From assembly GCA_046728075.1 (NCBI GenBank), contig JBKPDV010000098.1:1-9014 (forward strand): DNA of 9,014 nucleotides. The letters run 5' to 3'. Position 1 is the stretch's first letter. Each line of letters begins with the position of its first letter. This DNA comes from JBKPDV01 sp046728075 (lineage in GTDB: Bacteria > Acidobacteriota > Thermoanaerobaculia > UBA5066 > Gp7-AA6). Under the pieces are notes generated by a model. That model made no database searches. It saw nothing but the letters and a program-made list of their open reading frames with translations, and had not been told where the DNA came from. This document shows positions 1-7,158 of the stretch, one piece after another. A program made the translations under genes and the position numbers.

Positions 1-1
1 C

Positions 2-2119
2 ACTCAGCCCGGAACCGTGATGGGGTCGGTCGGTTACATGTCACCCGAGCAGGTGCGGGGGCTGCCGGTCGACCACCGGTCCGACATCTTCGCGTTCGGC
101 ACGATTCTTTACGAGATGCTCTCCGGCAGAAGAGCATTCAAGAAGGACACGGCGAGCGACACGATGGCGGCGATCATCCGGGACGAGCCGCCCCAGCTGT
201 CGGAGCCGGGGCGGAGCATTTCGCCGGCTCTCGATCGCGTCGTCCGGCATTGCCTGGAGAAAGATCGTGACAACCGGTTCCAGTCGGCCAAGGACATCGC
301 CTTCGCGCTGTCGGAGGCGTCGGGGCCGACGATGTCGAGTGACTCCCAGCTGGCGGCACGACCGATCGGACGAACGAAGACCTGGGTCGCCGTGGCCGCT
401 ATCCTCGTTCTCGCTGTCGCGGGATTCTTCTTTCTTCGGCGGCAACCCAAAAACACAGGCGTGGCCGGGAGCGTCAAGCGTGTCGCGGTACTGCCATTCG
501 AGAATCTGGGAGCTCCCCAGGACGACTATTTCGCCGACGGCATCGCGGATGAGATCCGCGGCAAGCTGACCTCCCTGCCGGGACTTCAGGTCATCGCCCG
601 GAGCAGCTCGACGCCGTACAAGAAGACGACGAAGACTCCCAATCAAATCGCCCAGGAACTGGAGGCGAACTATCTCCTGACGGCGACCGTGCGATGGGAG
701 AAGGGCGCAGGCACGAGCCGCGTCCACGTGAGTCCCGAGCTCGTGGAGGTGTCCGGCTCGGCCGCTCCCACCTCCAAGTGGCAGCAACCCTTCGATGCGG
801 CGCTGACGGACGTCTTTCAGGTTCAGTCGGATATCGCGACTCGCGTGGCCCAATCGCTGGGCGTGGCTCTTGGGGCTGGGGAGGAGAAGCGGCTCTCGGA
901 GAAGCCCACCGGAAACCTCGCCGCATACGACGCCTTCCTGAAAGGCGAAGAGACATCCAACAGCCTCGGTGCCAACGATCCGCCGACCCTGCGGAAAGCA
1001 CTCGGCTTCTACGAGCAGGCCGTCGCGCTCGATCCGGGTTTTGCCCAGGCCTGGTCGCAGGTTGGAAGGGCCTCTGCAGGCCTGTACTTCCAGAGCACGC
1101 CCACGCCGGACCTCGCGAAGAGGTCGCGAGAGGCAGGGGACCGGGCAGTCGCGTTGGCGCCGGACCATCCCGAGGGGTACCTGGCCGTCGGGGACTATCA
1201 GCGCCTGGTTGCCGCGGACCCCAGCAGGGCGCTGGAGCAGTACCTCCTCGCACAGCGGCGCGGGCCCGGAAAGGCGAATCTCATCACGGCGGTCGCCCTG
1301 GCCGAGGAAGGCCTCGGGCGTTGGCCGGCGGCCGTTGACCACCTCGGCCAGGCTCTGCAGCTCGACCCGCGGTCGGTCCTCACGGCGCGGCGGTTGAGCG
1401 CGGCATTCGTCTTCCTGCGTGACTATCGCCGAGCCGCCGAAGCGGCGGACCGCGGAATGGCCATCGCACCCGCGAATCTCGCGATGATCGAGACCAAGGC
1501 GATCACTCTCCTCGCGCAGGGCGATCTCAATGGAGCCCGGAGCGTGCTCAAGACCGCCCAGGGCGTGATCGAGCCCACCGCGCTCGTGGCTTATTTTGCG
1601 ATCTACAACGATCTGGTGTGGGTCCTCGAGGACCCACAGCGCGAGCTGCTCCTGCGCCTGACCCCGAGCGCGTTCGACGACGACCGAGGCACCTGGGCCG
1701 TGTGCCTCGCCCAGGCCTACGCCTTGAAGGGCGATGCGGCGAACGTTCGGACCTATGCCGAGGAGGCGAGGAAGGCCTTCGAGGAGCAGCTTCGCGCGAC
1801 GCCGCAGGATGCGCAGCGTCACCTCGAGCTCGGCCTCGTCCTCGCGTATCTGGGCCGGAAGGACGACGCCATTCGGGAGGGGGAGCGTGGCCTGGCTCTC
1901 GTCCCGGTGGCGAAGGATGCCTACGCCGGCCCCTACAACCAGCATCAGCTCGTGCGCATCTACATGCTCGTCGGCGAGCCAGAGAAGGCGCTCGACCGGT
2001 TGGAGCCGCTCTTGAAGATCCCCTACGCCCTCTCCCCAGGCTGGCTGAAGATCGACCCCAACTTCGACCCGCTGCGAGAGAACCCCCGGTTTCAGAAATT
2101 GATCGCCGGCGCGAAATAG
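2..2119 (+). CDS. Membrane Ser/Thr protein kinase with TolB/FlgO-like and TPR C-terminal region (5' partial)
   Basis: The reading frame is open from the first bases, so the gene begins upstream; 705 residues are visible. They start in the activation segment (GTVMGSVGYMSPEQ, the SPE being the APE-like motif of Hanks-type kinases). The rest of the C-lobe follows: DHRSDIFAFGTILYEMLSG, with the conserved Asp of subdomain IX, and the subdomain XI Arg in NRFQSA. The N-lobe and the HRD and DFG motifs lie outside the window. A single membrane helix (about residues 127-146, WVAVAAILVLAVAGFFFL) separates the kinase from a domain starting VAVLPFENLG and containing YFADGIADEI (about 158-290). That pattern is typical of the TolB/FlgO-like domain found with such kinases and with adenylate cyclases. 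Alpha-helical TPR-like repeats (for example ALGFYEQAVALDPGFAQAW) run to the end. The likely role is phosphorylation of cytoplasmic targets in response to a signal at the extracytoplasmic TPR region; the signal is unknown. The stop at 2117-2119 lies 88 bp before iorA on the same strand. Confidence 0.93.
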   Translation, partial: TQPGTVMGSVGYMSPEQVRGLPVDHRSDIFAFGTILYEMLSGRRAFKKDTASDTMAAIIRDEPPQLSEPGRSISPALDRVVRHCLEKDRDNRFQSAKDIAFALSEASGPTMSSDSQLAARPIGRTKTWVAVAAILVLAVAGFFFLRRQPKNTGVAGSVKRVAVLPFENLGAPQDDYFADGIADEIRGKLTSLPGLQVIARSSSTPYKKTTKTPNQIAQELEANYLLTATVRWEKGAGTSRVHVSPELVEVSGSAAPTSKWQQPFDAALTDVFQVQSDIATRVAQSLGVALGAGEEKRLSEKPTGNLAAYDAFLKGEETSNSLGANDPPTLRKALGFYEQAVALDPGFAQAWSQVGRASAGLYFQSTPTPDLAKRSREAGDRAVALAPDHPEGYLAVGDYQRLVAADPSRALEQYLLAQRRGPGKANLITAVALAEEGLGRWPAAVDHLGQALQLDPRSVLTARRLSAAFVFLRDYRRAAEAADRGMAIAPANLAMIETKAITLLAQGDLNGARSVLKTAQGVIEPTALVAYFAIYNDLVWVLEDPQRELLLRLTPSAFDDDRGTWAVCLAQAYALKGDAANVRTYAEEARKAFEEQLRATPQDAQRHLELGLVLAYLGRKDDAIREGERGLALVPVAKDAYAGPYNQHQLVRIYMLVGEPEKALDRLEPLLKIPYALSPGWLKIDPNFDPLRENPRFQKLIAGAK

Positions 2120-2197
2120 TCGCGGCCGGTCCAACCCTCGGCTCCTCCTCGGCGAAACCTCGGGACTCAGGCGCGCCTTCTTGCGTAGCAACACACG

Positions 2198-2205
2198 AGG
2201 AGGAG
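2198..2205 (+). promoter_or_regulatory. Strong ribosome binding site that sets the iorA start
   Basis: AGGAGGAG lies two bases before the ATG at 2208, with its GGAGG core four bases away. It decides the start: an in-frame TTG at 2181 would add nine residues (RSNTRGGV-like) that lie upstream of or across this Shine-Dalgarno sequence and do not belong to the family. Confidence 0.8.
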
Positions 2206-2207
2206 TC

Positions 2208-2675
2208 ATGGCGAGACACCGTCTCATCGTCAACAGGCGCGTGCGCGAGGTGGAGGCGGATTCCGAGATGCCGCTGCTCTGGGCGTTGCGCGATCGACTC
2301 GGGCTGACGGGAACCAAATACGGCTGCGGCGTCGGGGTCTGCGGGGCCTGCACGGTCCTGGAAGACGGGCGCGACGTGCGGTCCTGCCAGGTGCCTCTCG
2401 GCAAGACCGCGAACCACCGATACACGACGATCGAAGGGCTCTCCCGGGACGGAAGCCATCCCTGTCAGCGGGCGTGGGTGGAAGAGGACGTGGCGCAGTG
2501 CGGCTACTGCCAGCCGGGAATGATCCTCCAAGCGGCGGCGCTGCTTGCGAAAACTCCACGACCCAGCGACACGGACATCGATGAGGCGTTTTCGGGCCAC
2601 GTGTGCCGCTGCGGGACCTGGCAGCGCGTTCGGGCGGCGGTGCGCCGGGCCGCCGGGCTGGGGGGTGGACAATGA
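2208..2675 (+). CDS. iorA: (2Fe-2S) subunit of a two-subunit molybdenum hydroxylase, IorA-like
   Basis: This 155-residue protein has the usual size for the small iron-sulfur subunit of isoquinoline 1-oxidoreductase-type and aldehyde dehydrogenase-type molybdenum hydroxylases. The N-terminal ferredoxin fold carries the plant-type cluster ligands C40, C45, C48 and C60 (GCGVGVCGACTV, then SC). The C-terminal helical domain carries the second cluster in C98-x2-C101 (CGYCQPGM) and C133-x-C135 (HVCRCGT). In the family these two [2Fe-2S] clusters pass electrons from the molybdenum site of the large subunit to an external acceptor. There is no signal peptide; export, if any, would be as a passenger of the Tat-targeted large subunit. 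The stop codon overlaps the next start (ATGA at 2672-2675), which indicates translational coupling. The family call is firm. The substrate, and therefore the symbol, is by similarity only; other aldehydes or N-heterocycles are equally possible. Confidence 0.92.
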   Translation: MARHRLIVNRRVREVEADSEMPLLWALRDRLGLTGTKYGCGVGVCGACTVLEDGRDVRSCQVPLGKTANHRYTTIEGLSRDGSHPCQRAWVEEDVAQCGYCQPGMILQAAALLAKTPRPSDTDIDEAFSGHVCRCGTWQRVRAAVRRAAGLGGGQ

Positions 2676-4831
2676 GCGCGTCCCGTCGCGACTTTCTGCG
2701 ATGGAGCGCGATGGCCGGAGCGGCGCTCGTGATTCCCCTGCCCATTCTCAGGAAAGAGCAAACCCGTTCCGCCGCTCCCCGCTTTGCTCCGAATCAGTGG
2801 CTGCGCGTCGGGGCCGACGGAAGGGTCACGCTCGTCGTGGCTCGCTCGGAGATGGGCCAGGGCGTTCGCACCTGCCTCGCGATGATCCTGGCCGAGGAGC
2901 TCGAGGCGGATTGGTCGTCGATCACGATCGAGCAGGCATCACCGACCCCTCTCTACGACGACATGAACACCGGAGGCAGCGACAGCGTCGAATCCTCCTG
3001 GATGCCGCTGCGCCGGGCGGCCGCGGCCGGGCGCGTGACGCTCGTGGAAGCGGCGGCGAAGCTCTGGAAGGTCGAACCGGGAAGTTGCCGGGCGCAAGAA
3101 GGGAGAGTTCTGCACACGGCGTCCGGAAGAAGGGTGTCTTATGGCCAACTCGTTCCGATCGCGGCGAAGCTACCCGTGCCCAAGGATCCGCCGCTCAAGG
3201 ACCCGAAGGACTTCCGGATCATCGGAACTCCGGTGAGGCGCGTCGATGGCCTCGCGATCGTGACGGGGCGCGCAAAGTATGGCCTCGACACGCGACCGCC
3301 GGCCACTCTCTTCGCGGCGATCGCGCGCTGCCCGGTAACTGGCGGCCGCGTCCGAAGCTTCGAAGCAGCGAAGGCGAAGGCCGTTCCCGGAGTCGTGCGC
3401 GTCGTGGAAGTGAGCTCAGGTCTCGCCGTCCTGGCTCGTAACAGTTTCGCCGCGCTCTCGGGCCGCGATGCTCTCGAGGTTGTCTGGGACGAGGGGCCCA
3501 ACGCGTCGCTGACGACGGCGGAGCTCTGGCGGCGGCTCGACGCGGCGTCGACTGCGGCCGGACGCGTCTCGCGCCGGGAAGGAGACGTTGATCAGGCCCT
3601 CGCGCAAGCCGCGACCCGAATGACGGCGACATACCGCGATGCCTTCCAGGCGCATGCGTCGATCGAGCCGATGAACAGCGCCGCGCGCGTTTCGGGCGGC
3701 TCTTGCGAGATCTGGACGCCGACACAGAACCCGCAGCGCGTCCAGCGGGAGGCGGCCAAGCTGCTCGGGATCGCACCGGAAAAGGTCACGGTCCACGTGA
3801 CGCTGATGGGCGGAGGGTTCGGCCGGCGCCTCGGGGCCGATTACGCGACGGAGGCCGTCGAGGTGGCGCGCGCGGCGGGCGCGCCCGTGCAGGTCGTCTG
3901 GTCTCGGCGGGACGACTTCCTCCACGACCGACTTCATCCGGCAGGCCGTGTCGATATCGAGGCCGGACTCGACTCGAGCGGCCGGATCACTGCCTGGAGG
4001 CACCGATTCACGACCTTTCACCTTTCGATGTTCGGGCCATTCGATCCCAACGCCGTCGAAGAGCCGGACGTGAATCCGTGGGGCGGCTATGACTGTCCCT
4101 ACGCGGTTCCAAACCTTCTCGCCGAGCATGTCTCGATCGAATCGCCGATCCACACCGGCGCGTGGCGGTCGGTCGATTACCCGGCCAACGTCTTCGCTCG
4201 CGAGTGCTTCTTGGACGAGATCGCGAATCGGACGGGGCGCGACCCGCTCGAACTGCGGCGCGAGCTTCTCTCGGGCGACTTCCCCTTTGCCTCGCGCCGG
4301 GTCGACCGTTCGAGGCTCCGGGCGGTGCTCGAGCTCGCCGCTTCAAAGGCGGACTGGGGCGCGCCGATTCCGCAACGTGCGGGACGCCGATCCGCCCGCG
4401 GGATCGCCTGCAATGTCTACCATGGCCGTACGACGCTCGCGCACGTGGCGGAAGTCTCCGTCGGCGAGAAAGGGGGCGTCCGGGTCCACCGCATCGTTAC
4501 GGCGGCAGACTGCGGGCAGGTCGTCAATCCCCTCGGCCTCGGAGGCCAGGTCGAGAGCGGCGTGGCTTGGGGTTTGTCCTACGCGCTCAAGGGGGAGATC
4601 ACGATCGAAGGCGGCCGCGTCGCCCAGGCGAACTATCGCGATTTCCCGGTTCTGCGAATCGACGAGATGCCTCGGGTCGAAGTCCATACGATCGCGAGCT
4701 CCGCGCGCCCGACCGGCTTCGGCGAGCAGCCGGTGCCGCCCGTTGCGCCGGCGGTCGCCAATGCGATCTTTGCGGCCACGAGCCGTCGGCTGCGCAGAGT
4801 CCCGATTCGATCCGAGCAGCTGGCATTGTGA
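2672..4831 (+). CDS. iorB: Molybdopterin-binding large subunit of xanthine dehydrogenase family, IorB-like, Tat-exported
   Basis: The product has 719 residues, the usual size for the IorB-type large subunit. The start at 2672 is preferred over the upstream in-frame CTG/ATG region because it overlaps the iorA stop (ATGA) and puts a twin-arginine signal at the very N-terminus (SRRDFL at residues 4-9, then the hydrophobic stretch AMAGAALVIPLPIL). Molybdenum-cofactor features follow: MGQGV at 61-65, IEPMN at 331-335, GGGFGRR at 380-386, GAWRS at 496-500, and the C-terminal GFGEQPVPP in which E685 matches the catalytic glutamate of the family. The enzyme should hydroxylate an aldehyde or N-heteroaromatic substrate using water, sending electrons through IorA. 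No FAD subunit gene lies beside it, as expected for this two-subunit class, whose known members use cytochromes or other periplasmic acceptors. No acceptor or XdhC/CoxF-type maturation gene is in the window. The next gene is convergent, 53 bp away. Confidence 0.93.
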   Translation: MSASRRDFLRWSAMAGAALVIPLPILRKEQTRSAAPRFAPNQWLRVGADGRVTLVVARSEMGQGVRTCLAMILAEELEADWSSITIEQASPTPLYDDMNTGGSDSVESSWMPLRRAAAAGRVTLVEAAAKLWKVEPGSCRAQEGRVLHTASGRRVSYGQLVPIAAKLPVPKDPPLKDPKDFRIIGTPVRRVDGLAIVTGRAKYGLDTRPPATLFAAIARCPVTGGRVRSFEAAKAKAVPGVVRVVEVSSGLAVLARNSFAALSGRDALEVVWDEGPNASLTTAELWRRLDAASTAAGRVSRREGDVDQALAQAATRMTATYRDAFQAHASIEPMNSAARVSGGSCEIWTPTQNPQRVQREAAKLLGIAPEKVTVHVTLMGGGFGRRLGADYATEAVEVARAAGAPVQVVWSRRDDFLHDRLHPAGRVDIEAGLDSSGRITAWRHRFTTFHLSMFGPFDPNAVEEPDVNPWGGYDCPYAVPNLLAEHVSIESPIHTGAWRSVDYPANVFARECFLDEIANRTGRDPLELRRELLSGDFPFASRRVDRSRLRAVLELAASKADWGAPIPQRAGRRSARGIACNVYHGRTTLAHVAEVSVGEKGGVRVHRIVTAADCGQVVNPLGLGGQVESGVAWGLSYALKGEITIEGGRVAQANYRDFPVLRIDEMPRVEVHTIASSARPTGFGEQPVPPVAPAVANAIFAATSRRLRRVPIRSEQLAL

Positions 4832-4884
4832 CCGGCTCTGCCGATCGGGCGCGGATCGCGCTTCCGAGGACGGCGCGGGTACGG

Positions 4885-7026
4885 CTAACTCGAATTCTCG
4901 ATCAACCGAATGTCGCAGGACTGGCGATCCACCCTCGAGTAGACGAGGAAGCGGCCATCCTGCGAAACAGCAAGGCCGGACCAGCCCTGATCGGGTAGGG
5001 GAGCCACGTCGACCGGTTCCTTGCCGTCGAAGGCCAGCAGCGCGACCCCGGGCTTCGTGTGCTTCGGGCAGAGCTCTTTGTAATAGATCCCTCGCTCGCC
5101 CACGTCCCAGTTGGCCCAATCCTCCGGCGCGAGGGTGGAGACGACTCGCGCCGCGGGCCCGCCGGAGATCGGCCGCTTCCAAATGCCCGGTGTGTCCGCG
5201 CTCGTGAAGAAGAGCCAGCTCCCGTCGGGCGACTCCCGAGCGGAGTAGCCGCCTTCCGTGGTCACGCGCGTGGCGCGGCCGTCCGCGAGCGAGAGGTTCC
5301 AAACCTCCCATGTGCCGCTCCGGCGCGAGGCGAAGTAGATCGAACGGCCATCGCGAGACCACGACGGCGCCACGGAGTCGCCGGGGCCCGACGTCCGCTG
5401 TTCCGACGGGCCTCCCCCGGCGTCGACCGTCCAGAGATCCGCCTGCGCCGGCCGGCGCGCCGAGAAGACAATGCGGCGGCCATCTGGCGACCAGCGCGGA
5501 GACTCGAGCCGCGCGCCCGCGAAAGACGTCAGGCGGCGAGCCCCCTGCCCATCGGTGCCGGCAACCCAGATCTCCTCGTTGCCCGACCGCGTCGACACGA
5601 ACGCGACGCGACTGCCGTCGGGATTGAGGCTCGGCTCGAAATTCCATTGGTCGGTCGTCTGGGTCAGAGCGCCGGGGACTCCCGCTCCTTCCAGGGGAAC
5701 TCGCCAGAGATTCAGCTCGTAGAACCAGTTCTCGAAGGCGACGGCGTCGCGGCCGCGGGCCGAAGACGGGTGCTTGATCTTGACTCCGCCTCCGGCGAGG
5801 AACGTGGGCTCGCCCCCGGAAGCGGAGACTCGCCAGAGGCTATAGATGCCGGCGCGGCTGGAGGAGAAAACGAGACTGTCGCCCGCGCTCGACCAGTCGA
5901 GGCCCATCGTGTCGCGGTTGTCGAACGTCAGTCGCTTGAGAGCGCTGCCGTCGAGGCGAATGCTGTAGAGATCGTTCACTCCTTCGGTCAGGTTGCGGCA
6001 GAACGCGACCCTCTTGCCGTCGGGCGAAAAGGAAGGGGACGAGTCGCCGAGGATCCCCGCGGGCGGGTGCGTGAGCGTTTTGCGTTGGCGGGTCTCCAGG
6101 GAGGCGAGCTCGATTCCGAGCTGGGAAGCCTGGTCTCGCCGCGGGAAGGCGAGCCAGGCGCCGTCCGGCGACCAGGCCAGGCGGCGGTAATCCCGGTCTC
6201 CGCACGGTCCGAGCGACGCCTCCGGTCCGCCGAGCGCTGCGATCGTAAGTATCTGGCAGTCGCCGGACGCGGACCGGGTGAACGCGAGCTTCTGTCCATC
6301 CGGGGACCAGGCCGGCCCGCGATCCTCGGCTCGCGGCTCGCGTGTGAGGCGCAAAGGCGTTTCCGAGTCGACGAGCTGAACGTAGAGACTGTAGTCGCTG
6401 CCGCTCCCCCCGTTCCAGACGAACGCGACGCGCGTGCCGTCGGGTGAGATGGCGGGATCTCGCTGGTTGCCCGGCAAGCTCGTCAGGGGGCGGACCCGGA
6501 TCGGCCGGACGCGACCAGCCGAACGATGGCGATCAATCCAGACGATTGCCGCCGCGACGAGGCCGACGCACACGAGAACCAGAACGAGACGGGATCGGGC
6601 CGATCGCGGCCATTCGCGCGATGGCGCAGGGGCCGTCTTCGATTCCGAGAGATCCGGCGAAGCCTCGATTGCCTCCGGTCGAGCGATCAGCCGATAACCT
6701 GTCTTTCGAATTGTTTCGATGACGCGGGGGCTCGCGGCGTCGTCGTCGAAAACCCGTCGAAGCTCGCCGATCGCTCGAGTGAGTACGTCCTCGGTGACGA
6801 AGTTCCCCTCCCACACGTCCTGAAAGAGGCGCTCCTTCGTGACCACCTCGCCCGGCCGCTCGGCGAGTCGTAGGAGCACCCGCATGATCTTGGGCTCGAG
6901 CTGGAGGGTCCGCGTGCCGCAGCGGATTCGGTTCAACTGAGGCTGGACGATTCGGTCGCCGATCCGAAAGTCCTTCGGAATCGAAGGCGTGGGTTCGATC
7001 CCAGGAGGATGGGGCGCAAGGCTCAT
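4885..7026 (-). CDS. Winged-helix transcriptional regulator with one membrane helix and PD40/TolB-like beta-propeller
   Basis: The protein has 713 residues. Residues 20-116 form an OmpR/PhoB-type winged helix (FRIGDRIVQP at its start, then LLRLAERPGEVVTKERLFQDVW, then the recognition helix and wing ending RKTGYRLIA). A single membrane helix lies at about 146-164 (RLVLVLVCVGLVAAAIVWI). From about 188 onward there is a series of WD40-like PD40 repeats with the signature SPDG(x)RVAF, for example AISPDGTRVAFV, AWSPDGQKLAFT, SFSPDGKRVAFC and RWSPDGRRIVFS; about eight to ten can be counted, so a beta-propeller is likely. By analogy with CadC/ToxR, this is a one-component regulator with its DNA-binding domain in the cytoplasm and its propeller outside. 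The ligand or partner is unknown. The ATG at 7026 starts just before the winged-helix domain; no clear Shine-Dalgarno sequence precedes it. It is convergent with iorB and divergent from the 78-aa gene. Confidence 0.9.
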   Translation of the reverse strand: MSLAPHPPGIEPTPSIPKDFRIGDRIVQPQLNRIRCGTRTLQLEPKIMRVLLRLAERPGEVVTKERLFQDVWEGNFVTEDVLTRAIGELRRVFDDDAASPRVIETIRKTGYRLIARPEAIEASPDLSESKTAPAPSREWPRSARSRLVLVLVCVGLVAAAIVWIDRHRSAGRVRPIRVRPLTSLPGNQRDPAISPDGTRVAFVWNGGSGSDYSLYVQLVDSETPLRLTREPRAEDRGPAWSPDGQKLAFTRSASGDCQILTIAALGGPEASLGPCGDRDYRRLAWSPDGAWLAFPRRDQASQLGIELASLETRQRKTLTHPPAGILGDSSPSFSPDGKRVAFCRNLTEGVNDLYSIRLDGSALKRLTFDNRDTMGLDWSSAGDSLVFSSSRAGIYSLWRVSASGGEPTFLAGGGVKIKHPSSARGRDAVAFENWFYELNLWRVPLEGAGVPGALTQTTDQWNFEPSLNPDGSRVAFVSTRSGNEEIWVAGTDGQGARRLTSFAGARLESPRWSPDGRRIVFSARRPAQADLWTVDAGGGPSEQRTSGPGDSVAPSWSRDGRSIYFASRRSGTWEVWNLSLADGRATRVTTEGGYSARESPDGSWLFFTSADTPGIWKRPISGGPAARVVSTLAPEDWANWDVGERGIYYKELCPKHTKPGVALLAFDGKEPVDVAPLPDQGWSGLAVSQDGRFLVYSRVDRQSCDIRLIENSS

Positions 7027-7050
7027 GACGACAACGACATCTTAAGCGGC

Positions 7051-7067
7051 AGCCGCCGATGACGGCT
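7051..7067. repeat. Short inverted repeat, possible operator
   Basis: AGCCG and CGGCT form a perfect 5-bp inverted repeat separated by seven bases (one DNA turn between half-sites). It lies 25 bp upstream of the regulator's start codon and 25-40 bp upstream of the -24 element of the rightward promoter. This is a reasonable place for an autoregulatory or activator site, but the arms are short and GC-rich, so chance is a real alternative. Confidence 0.2.
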
Positions 7068-7091
7068 TGAGGATCAGAGATTTGCGCCGCC

Positions 7092-7107
7092 TGGCACTCC
7101 CGTTGCA
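7092..7107 (+). promoter_or_regulatory. Sigma-54 (-24/-12) promoter upstream of the 78-aa gene
   Basis: TGGCACTCCCGTTGCA matches the RpoN consensus TGGCAC-N5-TTGCA at every defined position. The invariant GG (7093-7094) and GC (7105-7106) are exactly ten bases apart. The predicted transcription start is near 7118, giving a leader of about 41 nt before the ATG at 7159. Transcription from such promoters needs RNA polymerase with RpoN and an AAA+ enhancer-binding activator, normally bound upstream; neither gene is in this window. No activator site can be assigned from sequence alone. Confidence 0.72.
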
Positions 7108-7119
7108 CAAGAGGCGCCA
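7104..7119 (-). promoter_or_regulatory. Possible second sigma-54-like element facing the regulator gene
   Basis: On the minus strand TGGCGCCTCTTGTGCA keeps the GG-N10-GC spacing and matches the RpoN consensus with two mismatches (A to G in TGGCAC, first T of TTGCA to G). Its -12 part overlaps that of the rightward promoter because TTGCA/TGCAA is nearly self-complementary. If used, it would start transcription near 7093, giving a 66-67 nt leader for the winged-helix regulator. No convincing sigma-70 promoter was seen for that gene. Confidence 0.25.
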
Positions 7120-7142
7120 GATCGCTCTGTATCGAGGCGATC
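7120..7142. repeat. Inverted repeat at the start of the 78-aa gene's leader
   Basis: GATCGC (7120-7125) and GCGATC (7137-7142) are a perfect 6-bp inverted repeat around 11 bases. It begins two bases after the predicted sigma-54 transcription start, so it would fold as a hairpin at the 5' end of the mRNA or could be a downstream operator. It ends five bases before the Shine-Dalgarno sequence. Confidence 0.3.
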
Positions 7143-7147
7143 GACCG

Positions 7148-7153
7148 AAAGGA
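7148..7153 (+). promoter_or_regulatory. Ribosome binding site of the 78-aa gene
   Basis: AAAGGA lies five bases before the ATG at 7159. The correct spacing supports translation of this short gene. Confidence 0.55.
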
Positions 7154-7158
7154 CGGCC

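Noticed and set aside
2181..2207. TTG start for iorA nine codons upstream
   Set aside because: The strong AGGAGGAG at 2198-2205 lies inside that extension and is correctly spaced for the ATG at 2208.
2120..2207. Promoter or terminator between the kinase gene and iorA
   Set aside because: No recognisable -35/-10, -24/-12 or hairpin-plus-T signal could be found in these 88 bases. Readthrough from the kinase gene is possible.
41..2425. 794-codon open frame on the minus strand opposite the kinase and iorA
   Set aside because: It lies antisense to two genes with clear domains, is Arg/Gly/Pro-rich with no recognisable motif, and spans both genes plus their intergenic gap. Long antisense frames are expected in high-GC DNA.
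4832..4884. Bidirectional terminator between iorB and the regulator gene
   Set aside because: Only a weak 5-bp repeat (CGATC / GATCG) is visible and there is no T tract.
4089..5207. 372-codon plus-strand frame overlapping iorB
   Set aside because: It is out of frame with iorB, whose catalytic motifs run to 4831; Ser/Arg-rich shadow composition.
4343..5647. 434-codon minus-strand frame across the iorB end and the regulator's C-terminus
   Set aside because: It overlaps two well-supported genes in a different frame, has an Arg-rich shadow composition and crosses their convergent junction.
5059..6447. 462-codon plus-strand frame inside the regulator gene
   Set aside because: It is antisense to the PD40 repeats, and its own internal repetition is simply the reverse of those repeats.
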